The notes under the pieces: generated by a model
What the model was told of the DNA's origin: nothing
Seen by the model: the letters and a program-made list of their open reading frames with translations, nothing else
Database searches by the model: none
NCBI RefSeq assembly: GCF_902813185.1
Contig: NZ_LR778301.1
Coordinates: 2,866,001 to 2,930,000 of the forward strand
Direction of reading: 5' to 3'
From: Denitratisoma oestradiolicum
GTDB lineage: Bacteria; Pseudomonadota; Gammaproteobacteria; Burkholderiales; Rhodocyclaceae
DNA: 64,000 nt
Shown here: one piece after another, positions 1 to 8,972 of the stretch
Layout: each line of letters begins with the position of its first letter
Numbering within the stretch: the stretch's first letter is position 1
Program-made: the position numbers and the translations under genes

Positions 1-258
1 GACCGCATCAAAATCAGCCCTCTTTTTCATCCTTCACCCGGTGACCTGCCTCGGTCTCAGACTAAAGATCGGCCACCTACTTGGTTAGAGTTTTGATTTC
101 CTTTTGGTCTACCGCTCAGCGAACCGGCTAATTGAGCTTATGGTGGGTGTGCGAAGGGTGCCTTGTCCGTTGTCCGCAACAGAGTCCAACTTCGCTTGCG
201 TAGCGTTTTTTATGAAACACCGGCGATTTTTCGGGACATTCGGGTACTCAGTAGTCCA
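1..258. other. Left edge, no supported gene
   Basis: I see no convincing gene here. A minus-strand reading frame runs about 50 codons leftward from the insertion point of the neighbouring IS to about position 109. It has no recognisable motif and may be chance or the tail of a disrupted small gene. Confidence 0.4.
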
Positions 259-266
259 AAACTTCA

Positions 267-1305
267 TCTGATTACCGACAAGTCTCAGCCGGCTCACGTA
301 GTGAGCTAGTAAGGGTTTGAAAATAGTGCAGACATTGAGACGGAGGTCTGCCATGAAAAATCGGGTGCAATTTCAACAAGGGCTGTCGATGGCCGAGTTT
401 ATGGAGCGGTACGGAACGGAGGCGAAATGCGAGACGGCGCTGGTCGAACAGCGTTGGCCCTCGGGATTCGTCTGTCCGTGCTGCCGGGACACCCGGCACT
501 CCCGTTTTGAGAGAGGTGGAAAAAGGCTGTGGCAATGCCATCGCTGCCGCCACCAAGTGAGCGTCACCGCCGGAACGATCTTCGAGAACACCAAGCTGCC
601 CTTGACCAAATGGTTCCTGGCCATGTTCTTCATGACCCAGTCCAAGAACAACATCTCGGCGCTGTCGTTGAAGCGCCACCTCGGCGTCAGCTACGACACT
701 GCTTGGCTGCTCAAGCACAAGCTGATGGCGGTGATGGGCGATGCCGAGGCCGGTCGGGCGCTGGATGTTCGTGTCGAGATCGACGACGCTTATCTTGGCG
801 GTGCCCGTGCCGGCAAGGTGGGCCGGGGTTCCGAGAATAAGGTACCGTTCGTGGCGGCGGTGGAAACGACCGCCGATGGTCGGCCTCTTTTCGTCCGTTT
901 CGACCCCATGCCTTTCACTCACGAGCGGATCGACGCCTGGGCCAGCAAGACGCTGGCGCCGACCACCCACGCGTTGTCGGATGGCTTGCCGAGTTTCTCG
1001 GTACTGGCGAATTCGGTCGAGACACACGAGGCCATCGTGGTCGGCTCCGGCAAGCAGGCGGCCCAGCATCCAAAGTTCCGCTGGGTGAATACCTTGATCT
1101 CGAATTTCAAGACCGCTCTGTCGGGAACCTATCATGCCTTCCGCTTCGCCAAATACGCCAAGCGCTATTTCGCCGAATACGCCTACCGCTTCAACCGCCG
1201 ATTCGATCTCCGAACCATCGTCGTGAGCCTCATCAGTGATTGCGCCAGGATGCTGCCGCACAATGAAAGCGCGATTAGGTTGGCTGAGACTCATCGGTAA
1301 TCAGA
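267..1305 (+). mobile_element. IS1595-family insertion sequence (complete)
   Basis: The element is about 1039 bp. Its termini are 24-bp imperfect inverted repeats: 267-290 and the reverse complement of 1282-1305 match at 22 of 24 positions. The flanks are an exact 8-bp direct repeat, AAACTTCA, at 259-266 and 1306-1313, which is the target duplication length known for the IS1595 family. One transposase gene fills the element. The intact ends, duplication and open frame suggest a recent and possibly active insertion. Confidence 0.93.
353..1300 (+). CDS. IS1595-family (ISXO2-like) transposase
   Basis: The 315-residue protein should cut and rejoin the ends of its own IS. An N-terminal zinc ribbon has Cys pairs at 41/44 and 62/65. 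The catalytic core shows the family hallmark EIDDAYLGG (Asp144) and a second Asp at about 210. The third catalytic position appears to be Asn in the VNTLISN segment; IS1595 subgroups are known to use Glu, Asn or His there. The ATG at 353 is chosen because GGAGG lies seven bases upstream; a TTG at 317 has no such site. The stop lies inside the right inverted repeat. Confidence 0.9.
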   Translation: MKNRVQFQQGLSMAEFMERYGTEAKCETALVEQRWPSGFVCPCCRDTRHSRFERGGKRLWQCHRCRHQVSVTAGTIFENTKLPLTKWFLAMFFMTQSKNNISALSLKRHLGVSYDTAWLLKHKLMAVMGDAEAGRALDVRVEIDDAYLGGARAGKVGRGSENKVPFVAAVETTADGRPLFVRFDPMPFTHERIDAWASKTLAPTTHALSDGLPSFSVLANSVETHEAIVVGSGKQAAQHPKFRWVNTLISNFKTALSGTYHAFRFAKYAKRYFAEYAYRFNRRFDLRTIVVSLISDCARMLPHNESAIRLAETHR

Positions 1306-1353
1306 AAACTTCATGAGCCACTTCCTGATGAACACCCAGCCTTGCTCTGATCC

Positions 1354-4300
1354 TCAATTCAAGGGGCTGCTTGGCAGCCCCTTGCGGCCGGCTGCCCAAA
1401 GGGCAATCGCCATTAAGAAGAGTTCCATAGCATTGCGTACGGGCGCAAACTTATTTTCCAGAAAAATGAGAGCGCACCGTTGATCGACGCGATATATCCC
1501 GCCTTGCAGGTCCACGGTGCCGAGTTGTACCTGGGATCCTCTGCCGGTGGCAACATCGATCGATTCAAGCTCAAACCCGTAAATTTGCGCCGCCTCTTTT
1601 AGGTCTTTGCTGCAACCGATTGTTGCCAACATTCGGTAGTAGCGGTGCCCGTCGTGGGTAGCAAGTTGGTCAGCAATTTCTCGGGCCGCAGCTAACTGAT
1701 GTGGCTGCCAGACAACGAATTGCCAGCGGCTGCTCAACATCACGCAAAGTTCATCCACTGCAATGTTCGAAAGCGCCGACGTCGTTGCTGCATTTATTTC
1801 ACTGGCGACATCAAGGAGCCGCTTCCAGGCGTTGTCACGGATGCGCTGGATAAACTCCAGCGGTCGGCGATTACTCTGGGGCCCCTCCCCCATAGCTGTT
1901 CTGGAAAACTTGCCACGCTGACTAAGTGTCATGAGCAGATGCCAAACATCCTTCGCAATTGGCTGCGAAACACCCTGGGCAGCCGCTGCGCGTTCCGGAT
2001 CTAGCCCTCGAGAAAGGAGGCGGGCATATCTCAAAACCTGCGCAGGAGTGCATGCTTCAGATAAATCTGGTGCAGCAAGGGACTGGGTAGATTCCCGCAC
2101 AGGCAAAGCGTCGAGATCAACGAGGTGAGCGGGGGGTTTCAGCGGCCGGGGACCGGGATTCAACTCAAGTCGTTGCTCCAGCCAGCCATCCAGGAAGTGG
2201 ATATAGTTTCCGAATGTCGTGCTGGGATGAGAGTGCCCAACATATCGAGCCAGTGCCCAGCTCTTCCGGCGGGTGGGCCCGCGTGTGCCAAGCAGCTCCC
2301 TCTCGATGTCCACTCTGCCGTCGTTTTCGAAGAACGACTGCCAACCCGGAAGTGCTTTCTCATTCAGTAACAGGGCAGTATTGCAAGCTGCTGAGTGTCT
2401 CGCATCATGAAGCGACACATCAGGATTCCCAGTTACTCTCTTGAGCACCTGATTGATGGGTCGAAGTAGCTGCTCACGGTCAATAGGTTGGCTGGGATTT
2501 TTTTCATCAAAGAACAGCGGCCCACGGTCATCAATTCCAAACTGGCTCTCCAGTTCCAGTTGCCACTGCTCAACAATTTGTTTTTCGAGGGGCGAGAGCG
2601 GGAATAGTAAGGGAACCTGTCGGCGGCCGGCTCGCGTCTTGATTGTGCGATGGCGATTGTCTCGGACAAGAACAATGATTTCATTATCTGTATGAATCCA
2701 GTCCCGACGAAGGAGTCCCCAGCTCTCACCAGGTCGCAGTGCAAATCGATAGCCGCATAGCAACGCTAAGCATCGAGCGAATCTGAGGTGCATGAGCGTG
2801 CCCGAATCATGGAAGAGCTGCCTGAGTGCTTCCTGATATTCATGCTCAGCGATTACACACGGTGCAGCTGGTGTTGCAGCTTGAAATTCAGGCAGCTCTG
2901 CCCAATCAGGATCTGCAATGCCGAATTCGGATCGTGCGTACCGATGAAAACTGATTAGCTGCTTGGCGACGTATGCTTTATCTTCGACGCGGCGAGATTC
3001 CATGACATTGCAGTACAGAATGGTCATGTCATCGTCACTCATGTCAAACAGGTCAACATCGTAGGCAATTTCCTGAAATCCGGGGGCCAATGCAGTCAAA
3101 TACCGAGCGATAGATGTTAGGGCCTGACGTTCCCGTGTCCGTCCGGTAAAGATTTTGGAGTGTACCCACCAAGCGATTAAGGTAATCGCCGATGCCGTTT
3201 GGCCTTCCTTCGATCTGATCGCCTCAGCGCAATCCTTGGCTACTTGCTGCCTACGTGTGCTCGTCCTTGAATTGGCCTGTGGGTTGTTGAGTAAGAGGGA
3301 ATTAATCTGTCGAAATAGTTCTTTTGCGTTTTTTTGGAGTTCGAGTACTGTTCCTCTGACTGCTTTTTTAGGGCAGACTGCTCCGGTAGAGAACTCACTT
3401 ATGTGAGGTGGTTTATCTTCCCCCTGGACAAACTCGAATTGTTTTCCCGTGACCAGACGCGTCCAGTCATGCCAACCTAAAGCGCTGCACTTCAATCGCC
3501 CACCTAAGTACGCCGCCATGACTCCTGGAAATTGGCGCGCGTTGCATTGATCGACGATGCGACAAATGGCATCAATCAATTGATCCATGGAAGTTGCTGC
3601 AGTCAGACCCATATGATTGGCAACTTTTTGGGTAAGGGGGGCGAGCGCTGCAGGAATAACAGCCGAGCCTCTTCCCTCGTGGGTGCTATTTAAAGTCTCA
3701 GTATCTTGATCTTCTATCTTTCCCCGCACCCTCGCTGTAAGGGCAGCGTGTAGATAGTTGGCAGTGTGCCACGTCAGGGGGAATCGACTTACTGCTGCGT
3801 TGGCTTGCTGTCGGGTCAAACCCACCGCATATTCCAGGAATGGTCTTTGATTGAGGCTCACCAGGCGGAAATTTCTGCCGTTGAGAACGTCAGACAAAAT
3901 TGTTGAGTTTGCTACGCGTGTTTCAAGGCAGAGATGCAGGACACCGAAGCTAATGCTCATGAGTTGACCAGGGCGTCTGCCTTGTGAACGCTCAATGTCG
4001 GCAAGCAATGCCTTGAGAGCACAAAATGTGGTGTTTGACCGGGGAGCCGCGTCCGTAAAAGGCGTTGCCTCATCCGGTCGGAAATAGCGACGCCGAAGGG
4101 CAACACGTTTGTTCCTCAGGCGCCAGGTTCGCTCGATTAGGCGGACAAGATAACGATAGCGCAAATGACCATTGGGGTGTGGAAGACCTGAGTGATTTAG
4201 GAGCAGTAGCTTGGACAGGGCGTCCGTTTCATCTGGGGAAAGTTCTTCGATTTTTCTACCATCGAGGAATTCACGCACGAGTTGCTTGGCATCGGAGATC

Positions 4301-6768
4301 GTCTTTCGCACACGTTCGCGGCGCTTCCAGGATCGTGCCTCGATACCGAATCGCTCGCGTCTGAGCGTACAATATTCTTGGCCAACGATGATTAGGGGCT
4401 GAGAGTCCCAGCTTTTGACGGCTGGCATGCAGAGGGCGTCGAAGGCCGCATTGATGAAAGGGCGAACAAGGGTCATGTCCTCTTCCCAGACCCGCAGGCC
4501 ATAGTCGCTATGGGTCAGGCAACCCGCTTCGGCGTGCCCGAGGATGGCGTCGATTATTTCTGGATCAACTCCACGGATGCGTAAGTCACGAGAAAGACGG
4601 TGGCGAAAGAGGTTGAGCGGTAGAGGCCAGTCAAACAAGCCCAGCCCTGCGATTTCCGATTCGCTGACAGAGCGCCACTGGAGTCCTTTGGCATCTTCTC
4701 CCAGAAAGAAGAAGAGCGGCAGGTGACCCGAAGGATTATTCGTTAGAAGATGGACTTCCCCAGCCAATGAGGGTGCATTGGTCATCAATCCGCTGGCTAG
4801 GACCGATAAATGGGGCAGGTAGCGATCCTGGAGGAATTGGCTGACCGCTTCTGGAAGTGGCACCAAGCGACCTTGGTGAATGCCATCGAACACTTTGTCT
4901 TCGACGTAAACAAATCGTTCCTCGAAGTCGAAGAAACGCAAGGACTCGAACGGATCCCGGATCGGTCGGCCACCCGTCGCGGCAAGCAACATGACAACAG
5001 TGAATGCAACGAACGCGTTGTGAAACTGAATCGGATCGTCGAGTTCGCGTAAATGATTCACCGTCCGAGCGGCATTTTCCAGGCTACCGAGGAGTAGTGC
5101 TTCAATCGGGCACAGGTTACTTCCTAAAGCGCGGGCATGTGCGACCTCCTCCGGTAAAGCGAGTGGGGCAGTACCGGCGACAGTATTAAATGCTTCGTAC
5201 GTTTCCTTTGAATCCCAATAACCGTATCCGCAGGCTCCGGGGAGGCCAGATCCAGGGCTACTGGAAATCAGGCGGGCAAAGTTGGGGCTACGTTGAATGA
5301 GATAGCTCTGCTGAGGAAGCATTCCGGCCAGCATTGCAGGTGTCAGTCGCGATGAAATCTCTGCTAGATGACCGGCACACATCTGTTCCGGTGTTGCCTG
5401 GCTTCCTGTTGTCGCCCACAAATCCTGCAGTCTGGTACTCGCAGGTAACTTTTTTATTGCTTCAATCAGCGTTTCAGCAATTTCCGGTGGTGGTGCTAGT
5501 TCGAGATGAGACAGAGAAGGGCTGACCCAGCGCCTTTCTGCCTCAGTTTGAGGATGCCAGCCGGAATAGCGGGTGGGTGGTCGCCGATGAAAATACCCCT
5601 CTGGATGTAGTCGCCATTCATCGGTACAGTCGTTGCCGATACCGAGGGACAAGGTGCGCCTGAATGATCGACCGAGTACGACAGAAACCCAGGCCAGGGC
5701 ACGGGTCAGGCGAGCCGCCTCGTTGTCACTAGTGATTTCCTGCTGTAACCACGATATCAATCTGGCTGCTTCGTGTGGATTTGGGCGCGACCAGGACCAG
5801 GGAAGGTATTGTTGATCCTCACTGCTGTAGAGGAGGACACTCCTTTCCAACTGCTGTCCTTGAGACAGGGAAATGTTTTCCGGTGTTTCAATTTTGATGA
5901 GATCGCCGCTTTCATCGTCTCCAGGCAGGAAACTCGCGGGCGGCAAATCAACGGCTTCTTCTTCGTCCAGAAATACCTGTCGATTAGCTTCAGCAGAGGT
6001 TTTGTGAGATGGAGGAATCGCCCAAATAGACGGACTGGGTGTGTCGTCGATGGGAAGGACGTCATCTGTTGTTATTGCCGCGATTGCTTGGAGGAGGTTT
6101 TTGGCCCCGTCGGGAAAGGTCTTGTTTTCCCGTAGAACGTTAGCTCCGCCCCGGATTTGCGAATTTAAGGCCGCCCAGTCATTACTGCTTGTGCGTACCC
6201 CCTGGAGGACCTGGAACCAAGGGCTTACGATCCCGCGAGAAATGCCTTCACAGCAAATGCGCAACGTATCGGCGACTCTTCGGTGATTCTGGTCGAGAAG
6301 AACGCTGTCGTTAAGTGACCGTTGATAGGCGTGGACGAGTAGCCAGAGGCGTAAATTGGCAAGCCAGGCATTATTTTTGTCCCCCTCAGGATAGCGGGTA
6401 ATGAAGAGTGCCAGGAGGTAACACTGCTTTAGGGAGGTTCCTAGATGCGAACGCGCACTACGGGTATCGGAATACGCCGAGAATTCTGCCGGGATGCCGG
6501 GTGATTCGTTAGCGACCGCAGCGAGTTGAGATAACGAGGCCGCTGCGGGTGAAGCCAATTTCCAGGCATTCAAGAGTTTTATTGATTCTGGGCGACGGAT
6601 TTCGTCGAGGAAATTGCCCAAGCCCCCACAGAAGGTGGAAATTTGGGCGGTGTTGACCAAATGTCTGAAGTCAGAAGCCAGCCCGTACGCTTCGAACCAT
6701 TTGTCAGCAACTGCCCAGATGCCATCAGGGGTATGGCCTTTGCTTTCAACGTGTCCTATCAAATTCAT
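1354..6768 (-). CDS. Giant protein with two tyrosine-recombinase-like domains
   Basis: The protein has 1804 residues, against 300-450 for ordinary tyrosine recombinases. Near residues 575-765 is a first degenerate catalytic-like domain: Arg in ATGGRP (about 598), FRH with Asn where the HxxR motif has its His, LGHAEAG, and a Tyr in HSDYG (about 757). Near 1300-1530 is a complete second domain: Arg in LRPGE (about 1344), HDARHS (about 1455), GHSHPSTTF and Tyr in GNYIH (about 1522). Roughly 280 residues follow, including a possible helix-turn-helix. The ATG at 6768 has AAGGTGG just upstream. The gene starts 34 bp after the ATPase on the same strand, so the two are probably co-transcribed. DNA strand exchange is inferred from the second domain. 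I do not recognise the full architecture. A GC-rich hairpin (1361-1383) overlaps the 3' end. Confidence 0.8.
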   Translation of the reverse strand: MNLIGHVESKGHTPDGIWAVADKWFEAYGLASDFRHLVNTAQISTFCGGLGNFLDEIRRPESIKLLNAWKLASPAAASLSQLAAVANESPGIPAEFSAYSDTRSARSHLGTSLKQCYLLALFITRYPEGDKNNAWLANLRLWLLVHAYQRSLNDSVLLDQNHRRVADTLRICCEGISRGIVSPWFQVLQGVRTSSNDWAALNSQIRGGANVLRENKTFPDGAKNLLQAIAAITTDDVLPIDDTPSPSIWAIPPSHKTSAEANRQVFLDEEEAVDLPPASFLPGDDESGDLIKIETPENISLSQGQQLERSVLLYSSEDQQYLPWSWSRPNPHEAARLISWLQQEITSDNEAARLTRALAWVSVVLGRSFRRTLSLGIGNDCTDEWRLHPEGYFHRRPPTRYSGWHPQTEAERRWVSPSLSHLELAPPPEIAETLIEAIKKLPASTRLQDLWATTGSQATPEQMCAGHLAEISSRLTPAMLAGMLPQQSYLIQRSPNFARLISSSPGSGLPGACGYGYWDSKETYEAFNTVAGTAPLALPEEVAHARALGSNLCPIEALLLGSLENAARTVNHLRELDDPIQFHNAFVAFTVVMLLAATGGRPIRDPFESLRFFDFEERFVYVEDKVFDGIHQGRLVPLPEAVSQFLQDRYLPHLSVLASGLMTNAPSLAGEVHLLTNNPSGHLPLFFFLGEDAKGLQWRSVSESEIAGLGLFDWPLPLNLFRHRLSRDLRIRGVDPEIIDAILGHAEAGCLTHSDYGLRVWEEDMTLVRPFINAAFDALCMPAVKSWDSQPLIIVGQEYCTLRRERFGIEARSWKRRERVRKTISDAKQLVREFLDGRKIEELSPDETDALSKLLLLNHSGLPHPNGHLRYRYLVRLIERTWRLRNKRVALRRRYFRPDEATPFTDAAPRSNTTFCALKALLADIERSQGRRPGQLMSISFGVLHLCLETRVANSTILSDVLNGRNFRLVSLNQRPFLEYAVGLTRQQANAAVSRFPLTWHTANYLHAALTARVRGKIEDQDTETLNSTHEGRGSAVIPAALAPLTQKVANHMGLTAATSMDQLIDAICRIVDQCNARQFPGVMAAYLGGRLKCSALGWHDWTRLVTGKQFEFVQGEDKPPHISEFSTGAVCPKKAVRGTVLELQKNAKELFRQINSLLLNNPQANSRTSTRRQQVAKDCAEAIRSKEGQTASAITLIAWWVHSKIFTGRTRERQALTSIARYLTALAPGFQEIAYDVDLFDMSDDDMTILYCNVMESRRVEDKAYVAKQLISFHRYARSEFGIADPDWAELPEFQAATPAAPCVIAEHEYQEALRQLFHDSGTLMHLRFARCLALLCGYRFALRPGESWGLLRRDWIHTDNEIIVLVRDNRHRTIKTRAGRRQVPLLFPLSPLEKQIVEQWQLELESQFGIDDRGPLFFDEKNPSQPIDREQLLRPINQVLKRVTGNPDVSLHDARHSAACNTALLLNEKALPGWQSFFENDGRVDIERELLGTRGPTRRKSWALARYVGHSHPSTTFGNYIHFLDGWLEQRLELNPGPRPLKPPAHLVDLDALPVRESTQSLAAPDLSEACTPAQVLRYARLLSRGLDPERAAAAQGVSQPIAKDVWHLLMTLSQRGKFSRTAMGEGPQSNRRPLEFIQRIRDNAWKRLLDVASEINAATTSALSNIAVDELCVMLSSRWQFVVWQPHQLAAAREIADQLATHDGHRYYRMLATIGCSKDLKEAAQIYGFELESIDVATGRGSQVQLGTVDLQGGIYRVDQRCALIFLENKFAPVRNAMELFLMAIALWAAGRKGLPSSPLN
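1361..1383 (-). terminator. Hairpin at the 3' end of the giant recombinase gene
   Basis: AAGGGGCTG and CAGCCCCTT form a perfect 9-bp stem with a 5-base loop, overlapping the last codons. No strong T-run follows on the minus strand, so a terminator role is tentative. Confidence 0.4.
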
Positions 6769-6802
6769 GGGCCACCTTACTTTGGACAGCTGCTGATCTA
6801 GC

Positions 6803-8026
6803 TTACAAATACCCTAGTGGAAGTGCCGTCACGTCCCGGGAAAGCGGCATATCACGCTCGACGAAGCAGAGCACCGCTCCGGGGCCTACGGGTTTGCCCA
6901 GTTTGTCGAGGATTGTGAAATGTCGCTTGGCGTTATGGGAAGGGCTGGCGGTTTTCTTGATCTCGACGGGATAGAGTGCGATGGCCGAATCCACGAGTAG
7001 ATCGACTTCCTGCTGATCGGTATCACGATAGAAATACAGTGGCGCCTCCTGTCCGTTGTGCCAGTAACTCTTGATGATTTCGCTGACTGCCCAGGTTTCC
7101 AGCATCGCGCCGGACATGGCGCCGGCTTCGAGAGAGGGGGCATCCGGCCATCGGGTAAGGTAAGCCGCCAAGCCTGTATCGAGGAAATACAGCTTCGGCG
7201 CCTTGACGAGGCGCTTGGTCAGGTTCGAGTGGTAGGGCTGCAGCAGATACACCAGCCCTGAAGTCTCCAGCACCGAGAGCCAAGCCTTGGCCGTCTTGTT
7301 ATCGATATCGACAGCACGTGCCAAGCTGGCGTAATTCAATAACTGCCCGGTCCGGGCGGCGACGGCTGTCAAAAATCGATTGAATGCCGTCTGGTCGGAG
7401 ATCTTGAGTACATCCTGCACATCGCGCTGAATGTAGGTCTGGATGTACGAACGATAGAAAATATCCCGCGCCTGAGCACCCTGCGCGTTGAGTCGGGGGT
7501 ATGAGCCAAGCCAGATGCGCCCGAAAACATCTGAGAGGGACTGGGGTTGCGCTTGCTGCCGGGCGTAAGCGATCCACTCGGGTGTAGGCACAAAGGGCTT
7601 TGAGGTATCGGCCCTCCCTTGTAACTCGGCTTGCGACAGCCCCAGCAAGTCGACAATCGCAACCCGGCCGGCCAAGGTTTCGGTGATGCCACGCATGAGG
7701 TGGAATTTTTGCGAGCCGGTCAGCCAGAACTGGCCGTTGGACTTATCCCGATCGACCTGCATCTTGATCGCCGAGAACAATTGAGGAGCGTACTGGATTT
7801 CATCGATGATCACCGGGGTCTGCCAAGTTTGCAGAAACAGGGCCGGGTCGGATTGCGCCAACGCACGGGCATCCAGATCGTCCAGCGTCACATAATTGCG
7901 CGGGGTATCCCGTGCGCACATTTCCAGCAAAGTCGTCTTGCCCACCTGACGGGGGCCGGTGACCATCAAGACTGGGAAAGCAGCGCTAACGGTGAGTAGG
8001 GTCTGCGTAAGCGTTCGGGGATACAT
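6803..8026 (-). CDS. AAA ATPase with DUF4143 C-terminal domain
   Basis: The 407-residue protein belongs to the AAA_14/DUF4143 family of P-loop ATPases. A Walker A motif, GPRQVGKTT, lies near residues 23-31, a Walker B motif, VIIDEIQ, near 90, and a sensor-like LTGSQ follows. The C-terminal half, with a VDLLVDS and IEIKK-type segment, is the DUF4143 region, whose nuclease-like fold is of unknown function. The gene is directly upstream of the giant recombinase with a 34-bp gap, so the product may energise or regulate recombination; that is inference. Members also occur as isolated genes and defence-like accessory genes. No strong ribosome site is seen before the start. Confidence 0.85.
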   Translation of the reverse strand: MYPRTLTQTLLTVSAAFPVLMVTGPRQVGKTTLLEMCARDTPRNYVTLDDLDARALAQSDPALFLQTWQTPVIIDEIQYAPQLFSAIKMQVDRDKSNGQFWLTGSQKFHLMRGITETLAGRVAIVDLLGLSQAELQGRADTSKPFVPTPEWIAYARQQAQPQSLSDVFGRIWLGSYPRLNAQGAQARDIFYRSYIQTYIQRDVQDVLKISDQTAFNRFLTAVAARTGQLLNYASLARAVDIDNKTAKAWLSVLETSGLVYLLQPYHSNLTKRLVKAPKLYFLDTGLAAYLTRWPDAPSLEAGAMSGAMLETWAVSEIIKSYWHNGQEAPLYFYRDTDQQEVDLLVDSAIALYPVEIKKTASPSHNAKRHFTILDKLGKPVGPGAVLCFVERDMPLSRDVTALPLGYL

Positions 8027-8410
8027 TACCGTACAGTATGGATATTTATTCCAATATACACGAATATGGAAAATGAAACATCGATCAGGACAGGCGGGCG
8101 CATTTCATTAGGTCAGGTTTCTACAATTCGATCAAAACCTATTCTTCTATAAGTGACTACGATGTGCCGATGAAAATAGAGGGGCAGACCAGGATCGCTA
8201 GGCACAGCATCACCGCACCTTGCTATCGCTTTAATGGCCCGAAGGTCATAATTCAAGGTGTCGGCTGGAGGGGAGTTGCTACGTTATTTCGGCTTTCCGC
8301 GGGGAAGAGCGAGATTAAGCGGGGTTAGCACAGTCGCTGATATGAGGCGCCTAAGGCTTGAATGGTGCCAATCTAACACGATTTAGCTAGTTTTAATCCT
8401 ATTGTAGGAT

Positions 8411-8463
8411 TCTAAGTTCATCGCTCTCATAACCGTCGTAGGTTCAAATCCTACCCCCGCAAC
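8411..8463 (+). other. tRNA 3'-end remnant, fMet-like, likely attachment site
   Basis: A T-arm (GTAGG, TTCAAAT, CCTAC) is followed by CCCCGCA and ACCA, as at the 3' end of bacterial initiator tRNA. A CTCATAACC segment upstream resembles the anticodon region. No D-arm or 5' acceptor strand is present, so this is not a functional tRNA gene. Partial tRNA 3' ends of this kind are usual att sites left by integrases, and this one lies where mobile genes meet core-like genes. Confidence 0.65.
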
Positions 8464-8471
8464 CAAATAAA

Positions 8472-8519
8472 AAAACGAACAAAGCCAATCACTGCTAAGT
8501 GATTGGCTTTGTTCGTTTT
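8472..8519. terminator. 22-bp perfect hairpin downstream of the tRNA remnant
   Basis: Positions 8472-8493 and 8498-8519 are exact reverse complements with a GCTA loop. The outer stem is A-rich on the left and T-rich on the right, and 8466-8475 reads as a T-run on the minus strand. It fits an intrinsic terminator, possibly bidirectional and possibly the original terminator of the tRNA gene. Confidence 0.65.
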
Positions 8520-8685
8520 CGCATCCACGTAAAGCGTGTGTCCATTTTGTGTCACAAAAATGTGACCACCACCAAAAAATCGAAAGCATTTACCCGGACA
8601 AATTGACCTTCGGGTGACTTCGGTTGGTCACATCAATTTGGCGATAAGCGCAACAAATAAGCACCATGTCAGCTTTTGACACTTC

Positions 8686-8760
8686 AGGGGGCGAACGCTA
8701 CAGGGATAACAGTCGAGCCTCTTCCCTTGTGGGTGTTATTTAAAGTCTCAGTATTTTGAG
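8686..8760 (-). pseudogene. Fossil fragment of the giant recombinase gene
   Basis: About 74 bp match 3637-3710, inside the giant recombinase gene, with roughly seven mismatches, in the same orientation. Both encode a variant of ETLN-THxGRGSxVIP. Similarity stops abruptly on both sides. It is a remnant of a second, diverged copy of that gene. Confidence 0.8.
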
Positions 8761-8972
8761 CGCGCCGGCTGAAAAAGGCCGGCGCCACCTCCGTCCAGAT
8801 GCGCCCACCCAAGGTGGAGAGGCCCCATTGCCACAAAGCGACAGCAAGCCCCAACCGGGATGAACGCGGCGTCACCACCAGAAATACCAAATGGGAACAT
8901 TGAATATCGCTTTGTAATAACAATGCGCTATCATCATAACCATTCATCATTCAACGGATTATCCGAGCCACC

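Larger units (their letters stand above)
8027..8972. other. Gene-poor junction between accessory DNA and pilus cluster
   Basis: This stretch of about 945 bp has no supported protein gene. It contains a tRNA 3'-end remnant (8411-8463), a 22-bp perfect hairpin (8472-8519), a 74-bp fossil of the giant recombinase gene (8686-8760) and the promoter region of the pilus cluster. A frame antisense to the tRNA piece gives the GVGFEPTT-type peptide that tRNA 3' ends produce and is not a gene. Confidence 0.6.

Noticed and set aside
272..1294. Long minus-strand frame opposite the IS transposase
   Set aside because: It is the complement of a high-GC coding gene with a clear transposase on the other strand; no family motifs.
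8411..8463. Functional tRNA gene
   Set aside because: The D-arm and 5' acceptor strand cannot be found upstream, and the anticodon arm region does not pair.
8383..8589. Minus-strand frame with GVGFEPTT-like peptide
   Set aside because: It is the antisense reading of a tRNA 3' end, a well-known source of false proteins.
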